Numbered from the stretch's first letter, positions 1-11,100 are shown. The stretch: DNA of 64,000 bases from Rhinopomastus cyanomelas (GCA_013400115.1 VXBP01003693.1:141329-205328), one strand, 5' to 3'. A program made the numbers and translations. Notes: generated by a model not told the origin, from the letters alone.

Positions 1-500
1 CGCTTGGGTTTGGGGGAGAGCTCCTTCGTGCTTCGCTAAGGAAAGCAGGAGGACTGGAGAATCCTCAAACCTTGGATGTGAAAGACAGAGACTGGGTATT
101 TAGAGAATGCATGCAGCTGTATAGAGTGATGCAGGTGTGGGCGCTGATCAGTCAGGCCATCCCTGTGCGTTGAGCTGGAGAAGCCACGCTGAAATGCATG
201 CGGCTGCACCGAGGGATGCAGGTGTGGGCGCTGAGAAAACTCAGGCCATCCCGGACTGACATGCTTTCCTTCCCAGGTCTCTAAATAGAAGAAGATCCAA
301 GGCCCAAACTGGAGTGGTTTACCATTCTACTTTCTCAGGTTCTGTGAGGGCATTAATGACAGTTTCCAGTTTGTATGCACCGTCTTTCTGTGTATAGTTA
401 CTGTTAATAAATCTTTCCTGGAGTTTCCCTAAGCCATCAATTGTCTGGTGAATTTTATCCGAGATGCCACTGAGACCTCACTGCTTTGATATTAAATTGT
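1..500 (+). mobile_element. LTR-like segment (possible endogenous retrovirus solo LTR, left-truncated by window)
   Basis: The segment has the build of the 3' part of a retroviral LTR. A GC-richer upstream part carries an internal duplication (105-165 and 192-252). An AATAAA polyadenylation signal lies near 408, followed by a short U5-like stretch ending around 480-500. No gag, pol or env frame follows, so a solo LTR is the simplest reading. I did not identify a primer binding site with confidence and cannot see the left edge. It could instead be an unrelated repeat or the end of a transcript. This is inference from architecture, not a family match. Confidence 0.35.
105..252. repeat. Direct duplication of a ~60-bp block inside the LTR-like segment
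   Basis: Two diverged copies at 105-165 and 192-252 share GCATGC near the start, then the core GATGCAGGTGTGGGCGCTGA, and end in TCAGGCCATCCC. They are separated by about 26 bp. Duplicated blocks of this size are common in the U3 enhancer region of retroviral LTRs, which supports but does not prove the LTR reading. Confidence 0.7.
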
Positions 501-865
501 GGTCCTGAACCCACCACAAGCACTAAGACAAAAAGCCTTCTCATTTTAAAATCTTCAGTACCCTCACCCTCATCTGGTTTTGTGTCTTTGTCATGTGAAG
601 CCTGGACACCTGTCAGATGCTGCAGCTCTACCCTCTACTTGTCAACTTGTTATCACTATGGAATTAGTTCAAGTTAGTAGATGTCTGCAAGCCAGCAACT
701 ACACGTGAGCTCATCTTCAGCAAAGTGTGAGGAAAGATCAAATATAGTGAACGTGGCATTGGAGGAATCCCTAGGGGTTTCAGAATAAAACCCTCTACCT
801 GATTGTTTTCTCTGGTCATTGTTCAAGCAGGACAATATATCTTGTCTTGTAATTATGAGGAAAAT
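501..865. other. Unique sequence, nothing recognised
   Basis: Only short frames of 60-65 codons are present. No repeat family or RNA gene was recognised. Confidence 0.5.
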
Positions 866-892
866 CATAGAAGCATAGAATCATTAGGAAGG
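866..892 (-). mobile_element. Scrap of CR1 3' tail, inverted
   Basis: It reads as the minus-strand start of a CR1 tail (CATAGAAGCATAGAATCATT, then AGGAAGGGA) and fuses directly to plus-strand CR1 ORF2 sequence at about 893. It is either a remnant of an earlier minus insertion or an inversion associated with the neighbouring insertion. Confidence 0.5.
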
Positions 893-1718
893 GACTGGAC
901 AGGCTGGAGAGCTGGGCTGAGAAAAATGTAGTGAGGTATAACAAGGGTAAGTGTAGAGTCTTGCATCTGGGCAAGAACAACCCTAGGTACCAGTTGGTAC
1001 TAGGGACTGACCTGTTGGAGAGCAGTGTAGGAGAAAGGGTCCTGGGGATCCGGGTGCACAGCAGGATGACCACGAGCCAGCAGTGTGCTCTTGTGGCCAA
1101 GAGGGCCAACAGCATCCTGAGGTGGATCATAAGGGGGGTGGTTAGCAGATCAAGAGAGGTTCTTCTCCCTCTCTACTCTGCCCTGGTGAGACCACACCTG
1201 GAGTATTGTGTCCAGTTCTGGGCCACTCAGTTCAAGAGGGATGTGGAGCTGCTGGAGGGAGTCCAGGGTAGAACAATGAGGATGATGAAGGAGGTGGAGC
1301 ACCTCCCTTATGAGGAGAGGCTGAGGGAGCTGGGTCTCTTTAGCTTGGAGAAGAGGAGACTGAGGGGTGACCTCATTAATGTCTACAAATATTTGAAGGG
1401 TGGGTGTCAAGAGGATTGAGCCAGGCTCTGCTCAGTGTCATGTAGTGATAGGACAAGGGGCAATGGCTGGAAGCTGGAACATAGGAGGTTCCACATCAAC
1501 CTGAGAAGGAACTTTTTCACGGTGAGGGTGATGGAGCACTGGAACAGGCTGCTCAGGGGGGTTGTGGAGTCTCCTTTGCTGGAAATGTTCAAGGCCCGCC
1601 TGGATATGTTCCTGTGTGACTTGGTTTAGGTGATCCTGCTGTGTCAGGGGGATTGGACTAGATGATCTTTCGAGGTCCCTTCCAATCCCTAATGATTCTG
1701 TGATTCTATGATTCTGTG
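893..1718 (+). mobile_element. CR1 LINE, 5'-truncated, ATTCTATG-tail subfamily
   Basis: The copy covers the last third of CR1 ORF2, the 3' UTR and an octanucleotide tail near 1694-1718. The 3' UTR shows the hallmark stem GGATTGGA ... TCCAATCC. It is 5'-truncated inside ORF2, downstream of the reverse transcriptase active site. It lies tail-to-tail with a short minus CR1 scrap at 1720-1760. The reading frame is described separately. Confidence 0.93.
931..1629 (+). pseudogene. CR1 ORF2 C-terminal fragment (broken)
   Basis: The first open part (931-1419, 162 codons) carries the CR1 C-terminal landmarks: KGKCRVLHLG, SRSREVLLPLYSALVRPHLE, YEERLRELGLFSLEKRRLRG and GDLINVYKYLKGG. A stop after GGCQED breaks it. 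The same protein resumes in another register at 1435-1629 (SSDRTRGNG-like, HINLRRNFF, VRVMEHWNRL). This region follows the polymerase palm and thumb in CR1 ORF2. The catalytic motifs, the endonuclease and ORF1 are missing, so no activity is expected. Confidence 0.9.
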
Positions 1719-1719
1719 G

Positions 1720-1760
1720 CCTTGAAAGATCATCTATTCCAATCTCCCTGCCACAGCAGG
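1720..1760 (-). mobile_element. Scrap of CR1 3' UTR, inverted
   Basis: It matches the minus-strand CR1 3' UTR (TTGAAAGATCATCT, CCTGCCACAGCAGG) without the octanucleotide tail. It directly abuts the tail of the + CR1 at 893-1718, giving a tail-to-tail inverted arrangement. Confidence 0.7.
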
Positions 1761-2935
1761 AGGAAAATGATGGATATTTTGTTGTGGCTACCGAATCCTG
1801 AAGCTGGTAAGTGGCAGTTTCTGTTCTCTAGCTGTACACCTCCCCCAGCTACCTGCAGCCCTCTGCGTTCCTGGGACACATGCACCTGCCACGTGGTCAA
1901 GAGAAGTCTACCTGCAGAACCTCTGAGACCCTGAGAATGGTGCTGTGCTTGCTGACCCGGTGTTTTTCACCAAGCCCACACTTCTCTGAAAACTGCTAAA
2001 CTCTCTGGCTATAAGAAAGCACTACTTTATTTGATGGACCAGAAAGCACAACTCTTATTATTTCTGTGTAGGATGTGATGTATTTTACGTGTGATCCAGT
2101 GCAACGAGGACCTGCTAATTATGTGAATAGCTCCAGTAAAATCTTCTGATCTTCAGTATGATTTAACATGAGCTGGCTACGTCTTGTTTGTTCAAGAACA
2201 TTCTGAGTAAAACCTGAGTAAGGTCCTCGTTATATGGTCCAGAGTAACTCAGAATTTCCTTTCTATTATTAGCTCAATGATTTCAGGAAAAGAAACAAGC
2301 AGTGACAGGGCGTGTTCTGTGGGATGGTCATATAATTTTAAGATCAAAGACTGTTAGGACTTTTTAAACACGGGTTTTGCATGCCTGTGTAGTGCCTGTG
2401 GGGTTTGTTCGTGGGGGCTGATATTTTTGTAAGGTCCTCATTACTCAGATGGACATGTAGGACAGGACAAACCCATCACAATTGATTGTTTGTCTTTTTT
2501 TCTGTCCATAATTCTCTACAACACAGACTAATTTCTCAATGATGTTGAGAAATTTAAAAAAATCAAACTGAGAATGACAGGAGTGTGGAATAGTTTGCAA
2601 AGGTAAAGCTACATGAATAGTTCAGAGGCATCTACAACCTGCGTACACGTAACAACTATGAGTGTATGAGGAATGTGCTGCAAGAGTTGACAGGTAATGT
2701 TTTATTTCAGAGCAGGTAGTGCTTGGCAGGAGGTGGCATCCTGTCGATGGGATGGTGATGGCTGTGGTGTGACTTACACCGTTAGAACAAGGCTACAGGG
2801 GTTGAAGTTGTCATTTGGCCAGTGTTTGAAGTGAAAACTAAAAAGTGACAACAGTATCCATCCAAAATCTGGCATTGTCCCATGGGCTTTTGATTTTATT
2901 CCAAATTTCATAACATACTGTGTTCAGATAAATCT
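1761..2935. other. Unique sequence, nothing recognised
   Basis: AT-rich sequence with no frame above about 72 codons, no recognisable exon and no repeat family. Confidence 0.5.
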
Positions 2936-3049
2936 GTGTGTGACTTGGTCTAGGTGATCCTCTGCTGGCAGGGGGATTGGACTAGATGATCTTTCAAGGT
3001 CCCTTCCAATCCCTGATCTTCTGTGATTCTCTGATTCTGTGACTCTGTG
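2936..3049 (+). mobile_element. CR1 3' end, ~115 bp
   Basis: The copy starts at about TGTGTGACTTGGTCTAGG, carries the 3' UTR stem (GGATTGGA/TCCAATCC) and ends in degenerate octanucleotides (TGATTCTC, TGATTCTG). It has no ORF2 sequence. It is one of several copies truncated close to GACTTGG. Confidence 0.9.
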
Positions 3050-4505
3050 CTGTTCTCACTCAAGGGAAAAAAAAATTTGCCAGAATAAATGCTACACTGA
3101 TTTTAATTTCTTATTTTAAACAGATTTTTCTCTCTACAGAAACAGATTCATAATCTCTGTGTGGAAGAGGATAAAGTCCTGCAAAAATTGTGGCACAGTA
3201 AATGGACAAACCTTGTAGCTCAGCAATTTGTGTCAATGTTTTATAGGAGGAAATCCTCTGTGACATGTGTGTGATAATGGGATCACTTCATACAAGGGCA
3301 ACTGCTGCATGAGGGCTCCACTGTTTGCGGTGCCGTGCAACGGAGCACACTAGCAGCACAGCTCTAGTTTAATGCTGGGCATTGAAGGCTGAACTCTGCT
3401 TTTAGTTATTGCATCAGCAGGAGTTAAAGAAGCCTTGTTCTAAAAGTAAAGACCAGAAAGGCAGGGTTGAGAACTAGCAAATACTGAAGAGTGAGGCTTT
3501 TTGCATAAGTTGGACCAGATTCCCTTTCCATTGCTGTTTTTACATACTCACTTCTGCTTATTTAGAAAAATACTCCTCACAAACCTCTAGTTTTGAAAAT
3601 CAGGTCTTTTTTTCCATCTGCCTAGGTTCTTTCACTTCATTACCTAAGTGCCTCCATCATTCTAAGTGCCTAATGCCTCTCATTATCTTAGTGAGTCATT
3701 TAGGGGTTGGCTATTTAATATCATTAATTCATTATGAATAAATATTAGGGCTGAAATCTACATTTGCTCTGGAAGATGGAAAGCTGAGGTCTAGGTTACT
3801 TAACAGCATAGGAAACCACTGAGAAGGCTTTGTGAAAAACCCTGACAGTGAATTAAACAGCAGCTTCTCAATGAAATACAATAATTTGCCTAATAATAAA
3901 CAAAACTTGTCCATATTTTTAAATGAGCAAATGTTGAGCAGATTTAATTTGATTCTGATACAGATTTTCATCTACACTGAACTTTCCATCTTTGGATGAA
4001 AAACTTCTCCCTTAATTGTAAGGAAAAATTTGGTCATGTTTCCTTCTAGAGAAGGCACTTGTGCTGGAACAACTGGCAGGTTGGACATACCAAAGCAAGA
4101 TGAAATGTGCTTCTTTTTCAATGGGGATTCAGTTTTGGTGGCCATGCAAAGTGGGACAAAACAATGGTCTAATTTCCCACATTTACACACAGAGTGTCTT
4201 CTGTAGGACGTCCCAGATGGACTCTTCTGCCTGTTCTACTTTTTAGAGTGTCACAGGCTCAAGTATGTGTCTGCAGTATGTAAAAGCATGATCACAGCCA
4301 AGGTTGTTCAGCAGTCACTCAACCTGTATCTGCTGGTATTTTATGGGACTATCAGATGATTAGGGTCAAGCAAGCCAGATAAGGGCCCTACTAGAAGGGC
4401 TTCACATTAAATAATACAAGTAGTGATGGGAAAGGGAGGCAGAGTAAATTTACAATTGCTTATGCTTTCTGGTGGCCCTCATTTGGGCTGTTACTCTGCA
4501 AATAT
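3050..4505. other. Unique sequence, nothing recognised
   Basis: No frame longer than 79 codons. None resembles a known protein, and no RNA gene or repeat was recognised. Confidence 0.5.
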
Positions 4506-4633
4506 GACTTGGTCTAGGTGATCCTGCTGTGGTGGGGGGATTGGACTAGATCTTTCAGGGTCCCCAATGATTCCATTTTTCTATGGTTCTATGATTCTAT
4601 GGTTCTATGATTCTATGGTTCTATGGTTCTATG
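4506..4633 (+). mobile_element. CR1 3' end with variant octanucleotide tail
   Basis: The copy begins exactly at GACTTGGTCTAGG. Its 3' UTR stem is damaged by a small deletion (the run TTCCAATCC is reduced to CCCCAATG). The tail at about 4573-4633 alternates TATGGTTC and TATGATTC units, roughly seven in all. Confidence 0.9.
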
Positions 4634-5457
4634 TAATCCCTTCTTCTTATGGTTCAGGGTTACATTCTAGTATTAAATCTCCTTTCAGTCTGAAGTAGGA
4701 TCAAAACCACTGAAAATGCTGCTTTTAATCTGAGAGTTAGATGAAAAGGCCAATTGCAGTTATTTAGAAAATAACCATCTAGTTTGAACAGAAATTTGAA
4801 AAGTAGAGAGTTCTGTGTGTCTGCATCCTCTCTTCCCATACGTTTCCCCATTTGCTCAAAACAGTGTCTAAAAGGAAAATAAAATATCTTTCCCATTAGC
4901 TCTGAGGAACACTTCAGAGCTCAGACAGTGTGGTACTGTATGGGAACACAAGGCACGCTGCGTTCTTGCTTCAGCTCTCCTGATTCCCTTCAGACTGTGT
5001 AAATACCAGTCTTTCAGTTGGGTTTGGTGTCTATTCTGTTCTTCATCCTACCAGAGACACTCTGTTGATCAGGAAGGAGCAGAGAATTTCAGAAAGCAAT
5101 TCCTAAAAAGTATATCCACATTGTGCCTCTAGCAGAGAGCTCTTCAGGGATGCTTCCAATCTGAGCATTGGCGTACCCCGTCTTCCCTTTCTCTTCCCTC
5201 AGCAGCTCTTTCTCTTTTTTGCTCTACAAGCACCACTTCTCATACCTGTGTTTCTGCCTTTCATGAACTTGCCTTGCTCCTTTCCTCCCTCTTTCCCTTT
5301 AATTCTATTGCCCTAAATATTTAGGCTTTATTTCTAGCACAGTTGTGGCCACCAATATAACTGTCTGTCTTTGAGCTCCTCTTTCCCTACTCACAGCACC
5401 TCTTGAAATCAACCTCAGTAAAATTCAATGTCGAGTTGTCTTGGAAATATAAAATAC
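4634..5457. other. Unique sequence, nothing recognised
   Basis: The longest frame is 78 codons. A pyrimidine-rich stretch lies at about 5175-5300. No repeat family was recognised. Confidence 0.5.
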
Positions 5458-6300
5458 AGGGAGGGGTCACTCACCAGTTAGAATCACAGGCAAAGAACAG
5501 GCTCAACTCACAGAAAACCAAAACACATTTAATTTAAACAACAAGAATCTTATCACCAATTACAGAGAGAAATACACATGGCTCTTCCATGTACCTTGCC
5601 CACTCAGCTCTGCTTTTCTTCATGGGGAACCCCCTTGCAGTCCTTTTCCTTGTGGCAGTATGGCATTCTCCGCACAAGACATAAGTCCTACGTGAGCTTC
5701 TCTGGCTGGCATGAGGGTCTTTGGCAGGCTATGCATCCTCCCAGTGCTGCAGTATTCCAGCCCATATCTATTCCTCAGAGTCATGACCTCTTTTAGGATC
5801 CATCCTGTGCTTGCATGTGCTCTCCTCCACGGTTTTCCAGGCACCCCTCTCCTCTGTTGATCTCTGAGGTCTCCAAGGGCCATCAGTTTCTCTTCTCACC
5901 ATGAACCTAAAGGCAATGGCTGCTCAGGTGTGTCTTCCTGACACTGCCCCCTCATTTTGCTGGGCAACTGCATGGCAGCTTTTCTCTCACAAGTGAAAGA
6001 GAACTCCCCAAAAAAGGCCCCAAACCAGCAGGAAACAGCAACTTGCTTGGTAAGTTTCCCCTCTTAGATAGGTTATCACAGAGGTGCTGATTGGCTCAGT
6101 TTAGCCAAAGGTGGGTCCGAACACGAGCTGGAGATGCTTCCACTAAGCTTCTTCCAGGAGCCAGCTAGCAGCCTTCTTCCCCACTAGCAGGACCTCGCCA
6201 AGCACAAGTGCGTGGCTGTGCCACATTGTGAGGACTCCCACCCGATTTCCAGCCGCGCTGTGTGGGAGGACCAGGATTTATTTTAGCTGCCACCATTACC
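5458..6300 (-). mobile_element. Probable solo LTR of a class III (ERVL-like) endogenous retrovirus
   Basis: Read on the minus strand, this roughly 840-bp segment runs like an avian ERVL LTR. A CCAAT-type box (GAGCCAATCAGC) lies near 6088-6098. A purine-rich transcribed part follows, then ATTAAA-type polyadenylation sequence near 5530. The segment ends in TTTGCCTGTGATTCTAACTG followed by GTGAGTGACCCCTCCCTG near 5460. That ending resembles class III avian LTRs as I remember them, and I could not check it by search. No gag-pol frame adjoins, so it is either solo or a fragment. The exact left boundary and any target duplication are not clear. Confidence 0.5.
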
Positions 6301-8429
6301 ACATTTACAGGAGGAATAAATACTCATAGGTCAAGAAAGAACCTGGATTTGAGGACTGAGTCAAAAAGCTGTTGGAACTCCCTCCGAACTTAGTCTGAAT
6401 TCATGGGCTCAGTTTTCTCTTTCAAGTTCTCTTAATGAGATGGTTTTCACGTCGGTAATGCTGCAGCTGTACAAGTCAAATGAAGGTTGGGTAATGCATT
6501 TTTGGTTCTTATGTATGGAACAGAGGTGCCAAAAATAAGTGCAGCGAACCTCTGTGTGCCTTATTCAATAAGAACATTTTTTATGTCAGCCTGTTGGGTT
6601 TTTTCAGTGTCAAGAGCAAAACTGCTGATGTGTGTTTCCAGGAAACCCCTTCCAGTTTTATTTCTTAGCCAGAATTCTCTTGGACTGTTCCTCTGCACCG
6701 AATCCTTTTCTTTCATGCAGATGCAAAGATATGACAGGAATGAAACCGAGCAGGGACTCAGCATTTTGAGAACACATGAGGTGCGCCCTTAGTTACCTCA
6801 TTTCCTCAGCGCTCACTTGCCCTTCCGCCAGAAACCTCTATGGAGTTAGGAGGGTGGTGGGAGCCTGAATCAAAGTGTTTCTACCAGCAGATGACATCTT
6901 CAGTGTTCACTGGGAAATTAGCAGCTTGCAGGTAGCGCAGAGAGCAGCAGCCTTGCGATGCCCCTCTTACAGTGAGTGATTCCTGGATCAACCCTGTGGT
7001 AATGGCAGCGAGGACGTGATGTGCAAACAGGGTCTGGGAAGATGGGATGTTTTGCTCTGCTCACGGTGCCTAACAATGCCGGAACGTTTTTTCCCCGTCC
7101 ATTTGCTCTCACAATGTGCCATTCTGTACCCCGTAAGCACTTAATTTATTCCAACTCTTTGGCCTGACCTGTAATCCCCTCTCTCCTTACCCATCTGACC
7201 CATCTGTGTTTCATTTCCCACTCATCAGCATCCAAAGAGTCAGGCCCAGGCCCTGTTTGGAGCCATTAGACAGAGATTGGCACTGTTCCCTCTTCCTGCA
7301 CCACATCCTCCGCTGAAAAAAATGACCATCAGATCAGAGAACAGAGCCTGCTTTGTCCCCGGCAACCAAGATCTGGAAGCACTTTCAATCATTTGCACTC
7401 TATACCCACTCAAACGCATTAATGTGATCAACATTGGGCCTGTTGTGGGCATTTTTTCCAGCAAATAGCTTGCTAACATTCCAGGCATGTACTTCCCTGA
7501 AAACAAGACCGAGACAGGGCCCTGAATATTCAATTGGAAAATCACCAAGAGCAAGAGCTTAGCTTGGCACGGCTGGTGTTGATTCTTAATAAGTGACTTC
7601 CTAAAGCTGAGGCATGGGGCTTACAGCTTCAATGACTTGTTTGAAAAATATTTTGTAGGTGCCTCATACCACTTTATTTCCTGTGGTATGCGTCATATCG
7701 TGAGCTATTCCGAGCCAGGCTGTTCAGGCACACTGACATTTTTTTCCGAGATTGCGGTGTTTGACTAAAAATGTGCTTATACAAGATGAGCTCATGGCTG
7801 TTGGTGCTGATGTAGTTTTAACTGCTTGGGTACCGATAGCCCGAGGCCATCGGTAAAAGGGGGGGGGATCTAAGCGAAGCCCATCCTTCACAGTCATTGA
7901 AGGCTTCTCGAAGACAAGGCATGGGGAAAAATTGGAAACTGCCAGATTTAGCTCCCACTGGACCTTTGCTCTGCTAAGCACTGTCCAGTCTCGTTGCAAA
8001 GGGCTTTCCAGCACGAGCAGCTGAGGACGTCGCAGACGTCGAGTTAAAATTAATTCCCTCTGCTGCATTCAGCAAAAGCAGCTCGTACGGCCTCCTCCAG
8101 CCCGGCCGGACAGACTAGGTACATCCTGATGTTTTATTCATTTGAGCGGTCCTTTCATTGACACAGCCACCATGACAAGGCAAGTTTGGCTGTGCTGACG
8201 GGGGCCAGCCCAGGTTTGGTCAGGGCGCTCCATTGTGGAGGAGGGTGTCTGGCTGTCGCAGCGCTATTGTGCCGTGATGCGATCTTGTATAATTCCCTAT
8301 TCTTCGAGCCGAGAGAAGATGGCAGCAATTCACATGCGACACTCCAAATGTCAAAGGGTGGGTTTCTTGAAGCTTGCCTTCCTAAAGAGGAATATGAACA
8401 AGTCTGTGAGACACCTTGGCTCAGAGGTT
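6301..8429. other. Long CR1-free unique block
   Basis: About 2.1 kb without transposon sequence, less AT-rich than its surroundings. The longest frames are 101-131 codons and show no recognisable domain. It holds a 7-bp-arm hairpin at 7666-7689 and paired GACGTC sites at 8026-8031 and 8035-8040. A conserved non-coding element is possible but cannot be shown from one sequence. Confidence 0.35.
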
Positions 8430-8541
8430 TAAAACCCGCCTGGATGTGTTCCTGTGTGACTTGGTCTGGGTGATCCTGCTGTTGCAGGGCGATTGGACTA
8501 GATGATCTTTCGAGGTCTCTTCCAATCCCTGATGTTCTGTG
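8430..8541 (+). mobile_element. CR1 3' end, short
   Basis: The copy covers the last ORF2 codons (CCTGGATGTGTTCCTGTGTG), the 3' UTR stem region and a single degenerate octanucleotide (TGTTCTGTGA). The tail is almost completely lost. Confidence 0.85.
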
Positions 8542-8796
8542 AAAGTCCATTTTAAAGCGACGACACTTGCCTGAGTCATATCAAGTCTAAAAAAAATAAC
8601 TTAAAAGGAACGGACCGGATGTAACTTTCCGATGTTTCACATGTTAATTTTCAATCAAAAATCCATATCCTTAATCTCAATCTATACATTTAGTATAGAA
8701 GAGGTTCAGTGGAAATATTCACAGGAGAGAAATCAAATATTTTACAGCATCCCAAAGTATGGAGCAACGGGATGAAGAAAGGTAAGGACTTGCAAC

Positions 8797-8816
8797 ATCA
8801 CGGCAGATACCGTGAT
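8797..8816. repeat. Perfect 7-bp inverted repeat beside the minisatellite
   Basis: The arms ATCACGG (8797-8803) and CCGTGAT (8810-8816) enclose the loop CAGATA. It ends about 10 bp before the first full unit of the 64-bp array. The bases between are a degenerate partial unit. Confidence 0.7.
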
Positions 8817-8826
8817 CGCTCTGTAA

Positions 8827-9582
8827 GACTAGTTAGGAGACAGGGATTTAACATCTCACACAGAAGTCCATTTGCATGATCTCTGTCTAAGACTAGTTAG
8901 GAGACAGGGATTTAACATCTCACACAGAAGTCCATTTGCATGATCTCTGTCTAAGACTAGTTAGGAGACAGGGATTTAACATCTCACACAGAAGTCCATT
9001 TGCATGATCTCTGTCTAAGACTAGTTAGGAGACAGGGATTTAACATCTCACACAGAAGTCCATTTGCATGATCTCTGTCTAAGACTAGTTAGGAGACAGG
9101 GATTTAACATCTCACACAGAAGTCCATTTGCATGATCTCTGTCTAAGACTAGTTAGGAGACAGGGATTTAACATCTCACACAGAAGTCCATTTGCATGAT
9201 CTCTGTCTAAGACTAGTTAGGAGACAGGGATTTAACATCTCACACAGAAGTCCATTTGCATGATCTCTGTCTAAGACTAGTTAGGAGACAGGGATTTAAC
9301 ATCTCACACAGAAGTCCATTTGCATGATCTCTGTCTAAGACTAGTTAGGAGACAGGGATTTAACATCTCACACAGAAGTCCATTTGCATGATCTCTGTCT
9401 AAGACTAGTTAGGAGACAGGGATTTAACATCTCACACAGAAGTCCATTTGCATGATCTCTGTCTAAGACTAGTTAGGAGACAGGGATTTAACATCTCACA
9501 CAGAAGTCCATTTGCATGATCTCTGTCTAAGACTAGTTAGGAGACAGGGATTTAACATCTCACACAGAAGTCCATTTGCATG
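8827..9582. repeat. 64-bp minisatellite, ~11.8 identical copies, octamer motif in every unit
   Basis: Units start at 8827, 8891, 8955 and then every 64 bp to 9531. There are eleven full copies and a 52-bp partial. I see no base difference between copies. Each unit carries GACTAGTTAGGAGACAGGGA, then TTTAACATCTCACACAGAAG, then CCATTTGCATGATC. ATTTGCAT is the reverse complement of the ATGCAAAT octamer, the POU-factor site. ATCTCTGTCT at the end of one unit can pair with AGACAGGGAT at the start of the next (10 bp with one T-G wobble, 13-nt loop). No reading frame persists, because 64 is not a multiple of three. The identity implies very recent expansion, and the copy number may be an assembly estimate. 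Confidence 0.97.
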
Positions 9583-10830
9583 TATGCAACTGCGTTTCAC
9601 ACAGAACCCTTTCTCTGACAGGATTTACAGCTGAAGATGTCAGCAGGAGTGTTTTTTGCATTACAAGATCTATTTAAAAAACTTTGTTGGTGACATTGTT
9701 TTTTAATAAACGCATTCATGTGACTTGAATATAGACCTTTTCCTAACAGGGAGCCTAGGAGGGCTTTTTTCCCAAACTGCCTGAAAAAAGTCTGCAGTAT
9801 AATTCTAGAAACTTTGCTAATCCTTCTCTGTGGATGCCATGATAATTTATGACAATGAGTGAGAGTGCTAGTAGATACTGACAGCATTCAAAGGTGTAAG
9901 TTTGTACTTGCACGTCCGAGTCTTCACTGTGCAAACGCCTCACAGGACACAGAAACCTTGATCCTGTCACAAACGTGTGTGAATCAGTGATTATACTAAA
10001 CACACATGCACAGACCCAACCCCAACACTGATGTTTTAATTTTTATAAAGAAGTTCTCTTTGAAGCGGGCTAAAATCTCAGCGGAATATATTTTCGACTG
10101 TAGCTACCCACAAGCTCCCTGCAAAGCAATTTTCAAAGCTTCAAATCCCTTTTGTAATACACGATGCTTATTACAAATTGGTTTGTATTGTATAAAATAA
10201 GTGTCTCCATTTAGAAAAGTAATTGGAAAAGAATGCGTGTAATAGAACGTCACAATAACGAACTCTGTGATCAATCACAGCATCTCAGGGCAAAGCCAGT
10301 GCTGCCAGTGGTGTCTGCTGCAGTGGTGCTGAAGGTCTGCCCTCGCAATGGTTGAGCTGATTTGAGTGTTCCCCTGATTTGGCCCCATAACAGAGCTTTA
10401 ATGTTTAACGTGGGCATAAATTCACTGCAGCTCTCAAGTGAAGACTATATTTGAGAGCTGAATAGAATGCTTGACTTTACTCTCCGGATTTTTCTTCCAT
10501 GATCAAGTAAAGTTCCATGTAACTTTCCTTCCCAGCGCAGAGCACACAAAATCTCGGGAAACAGCAGGGCTTAATTACGACCCGGGTTTATAGTTTCACC
10601 TGAAAAAATACATTTTAAAAATCATATATGTTTGGCTGTGCAGATATTTTAGTCAATAAATTCTTGCTAATTAATCACATTAACGGCACTTCTTAAAAGT
10701 TGAAACAAAATCACAAAACAAACCAAATACCCCATAAATATAATGTATAAAGAGCCATTCAGCAACACATAAACTGCACGGCTGAAAGCATTCACAAATA
10801 TTTATTCTGGTTTTATTCTTTTCTCCCTCT
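9583..10830. other. Unique sequence, nothing recognised
   Basis: AT-rich, with frames up to 96 codons but no recognisable protein, repeat or RNA gene. Confidence 0.5.
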
Positions 10831-11100
10831 CTTTTTCTTTTTCTTTTTCTTTTTCTTTTTCTTTTTCTTTTTCTTTTTCTTTTTCTTTTTCTTTTTCTTT
10901 TTCTTTTTCTTTTTCTTTTTCTTTTTCTTTTTCTTTTTCTTTTTCTTTTTCTTTTTCTTTTTCTTTTTCTTTTTCTTTTTCTTTTTCTTTTTCTTTTTCT
11001 TTTTCTTTTTCTTTTTCTTTTTCTTTTTCTTTTTCTTTTTCTTTTTCTTTTTCTTTTTCTTTTTCTTTTTCTTTNCTCTCTCTCCCTCTCTCTCTCTCTT
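10831..11100. repeat. (CTTTTT)n microsatellite, ~40 copies, followed by (CT)n
   Basis: Pure CTTTTT hexanucleotides run to 11074. A single N follows at 11075, then CT-rich dinucleotides to about 11100. The surrounding polypyrimidine tract continues to about 11135. The N marks an unresolved join, so the true length is unknown. On the minus strand the repeat yields an artefactual Lys-Glu frame, which is not a gene. Confidence 0.97.

Noticed and set aside
8155..8550. 131-codon minus-strand frame
   Set aside because: Its N-terminal part is reverse-translated CR1 3' UTR and the rest has no recognisable motif. Most likely chance.
8820..9582. CRISPR-like array
   Set aside because: The units are identical over all 64 bp with no variable spacers, and the context is avian. 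It is a minisatellite.
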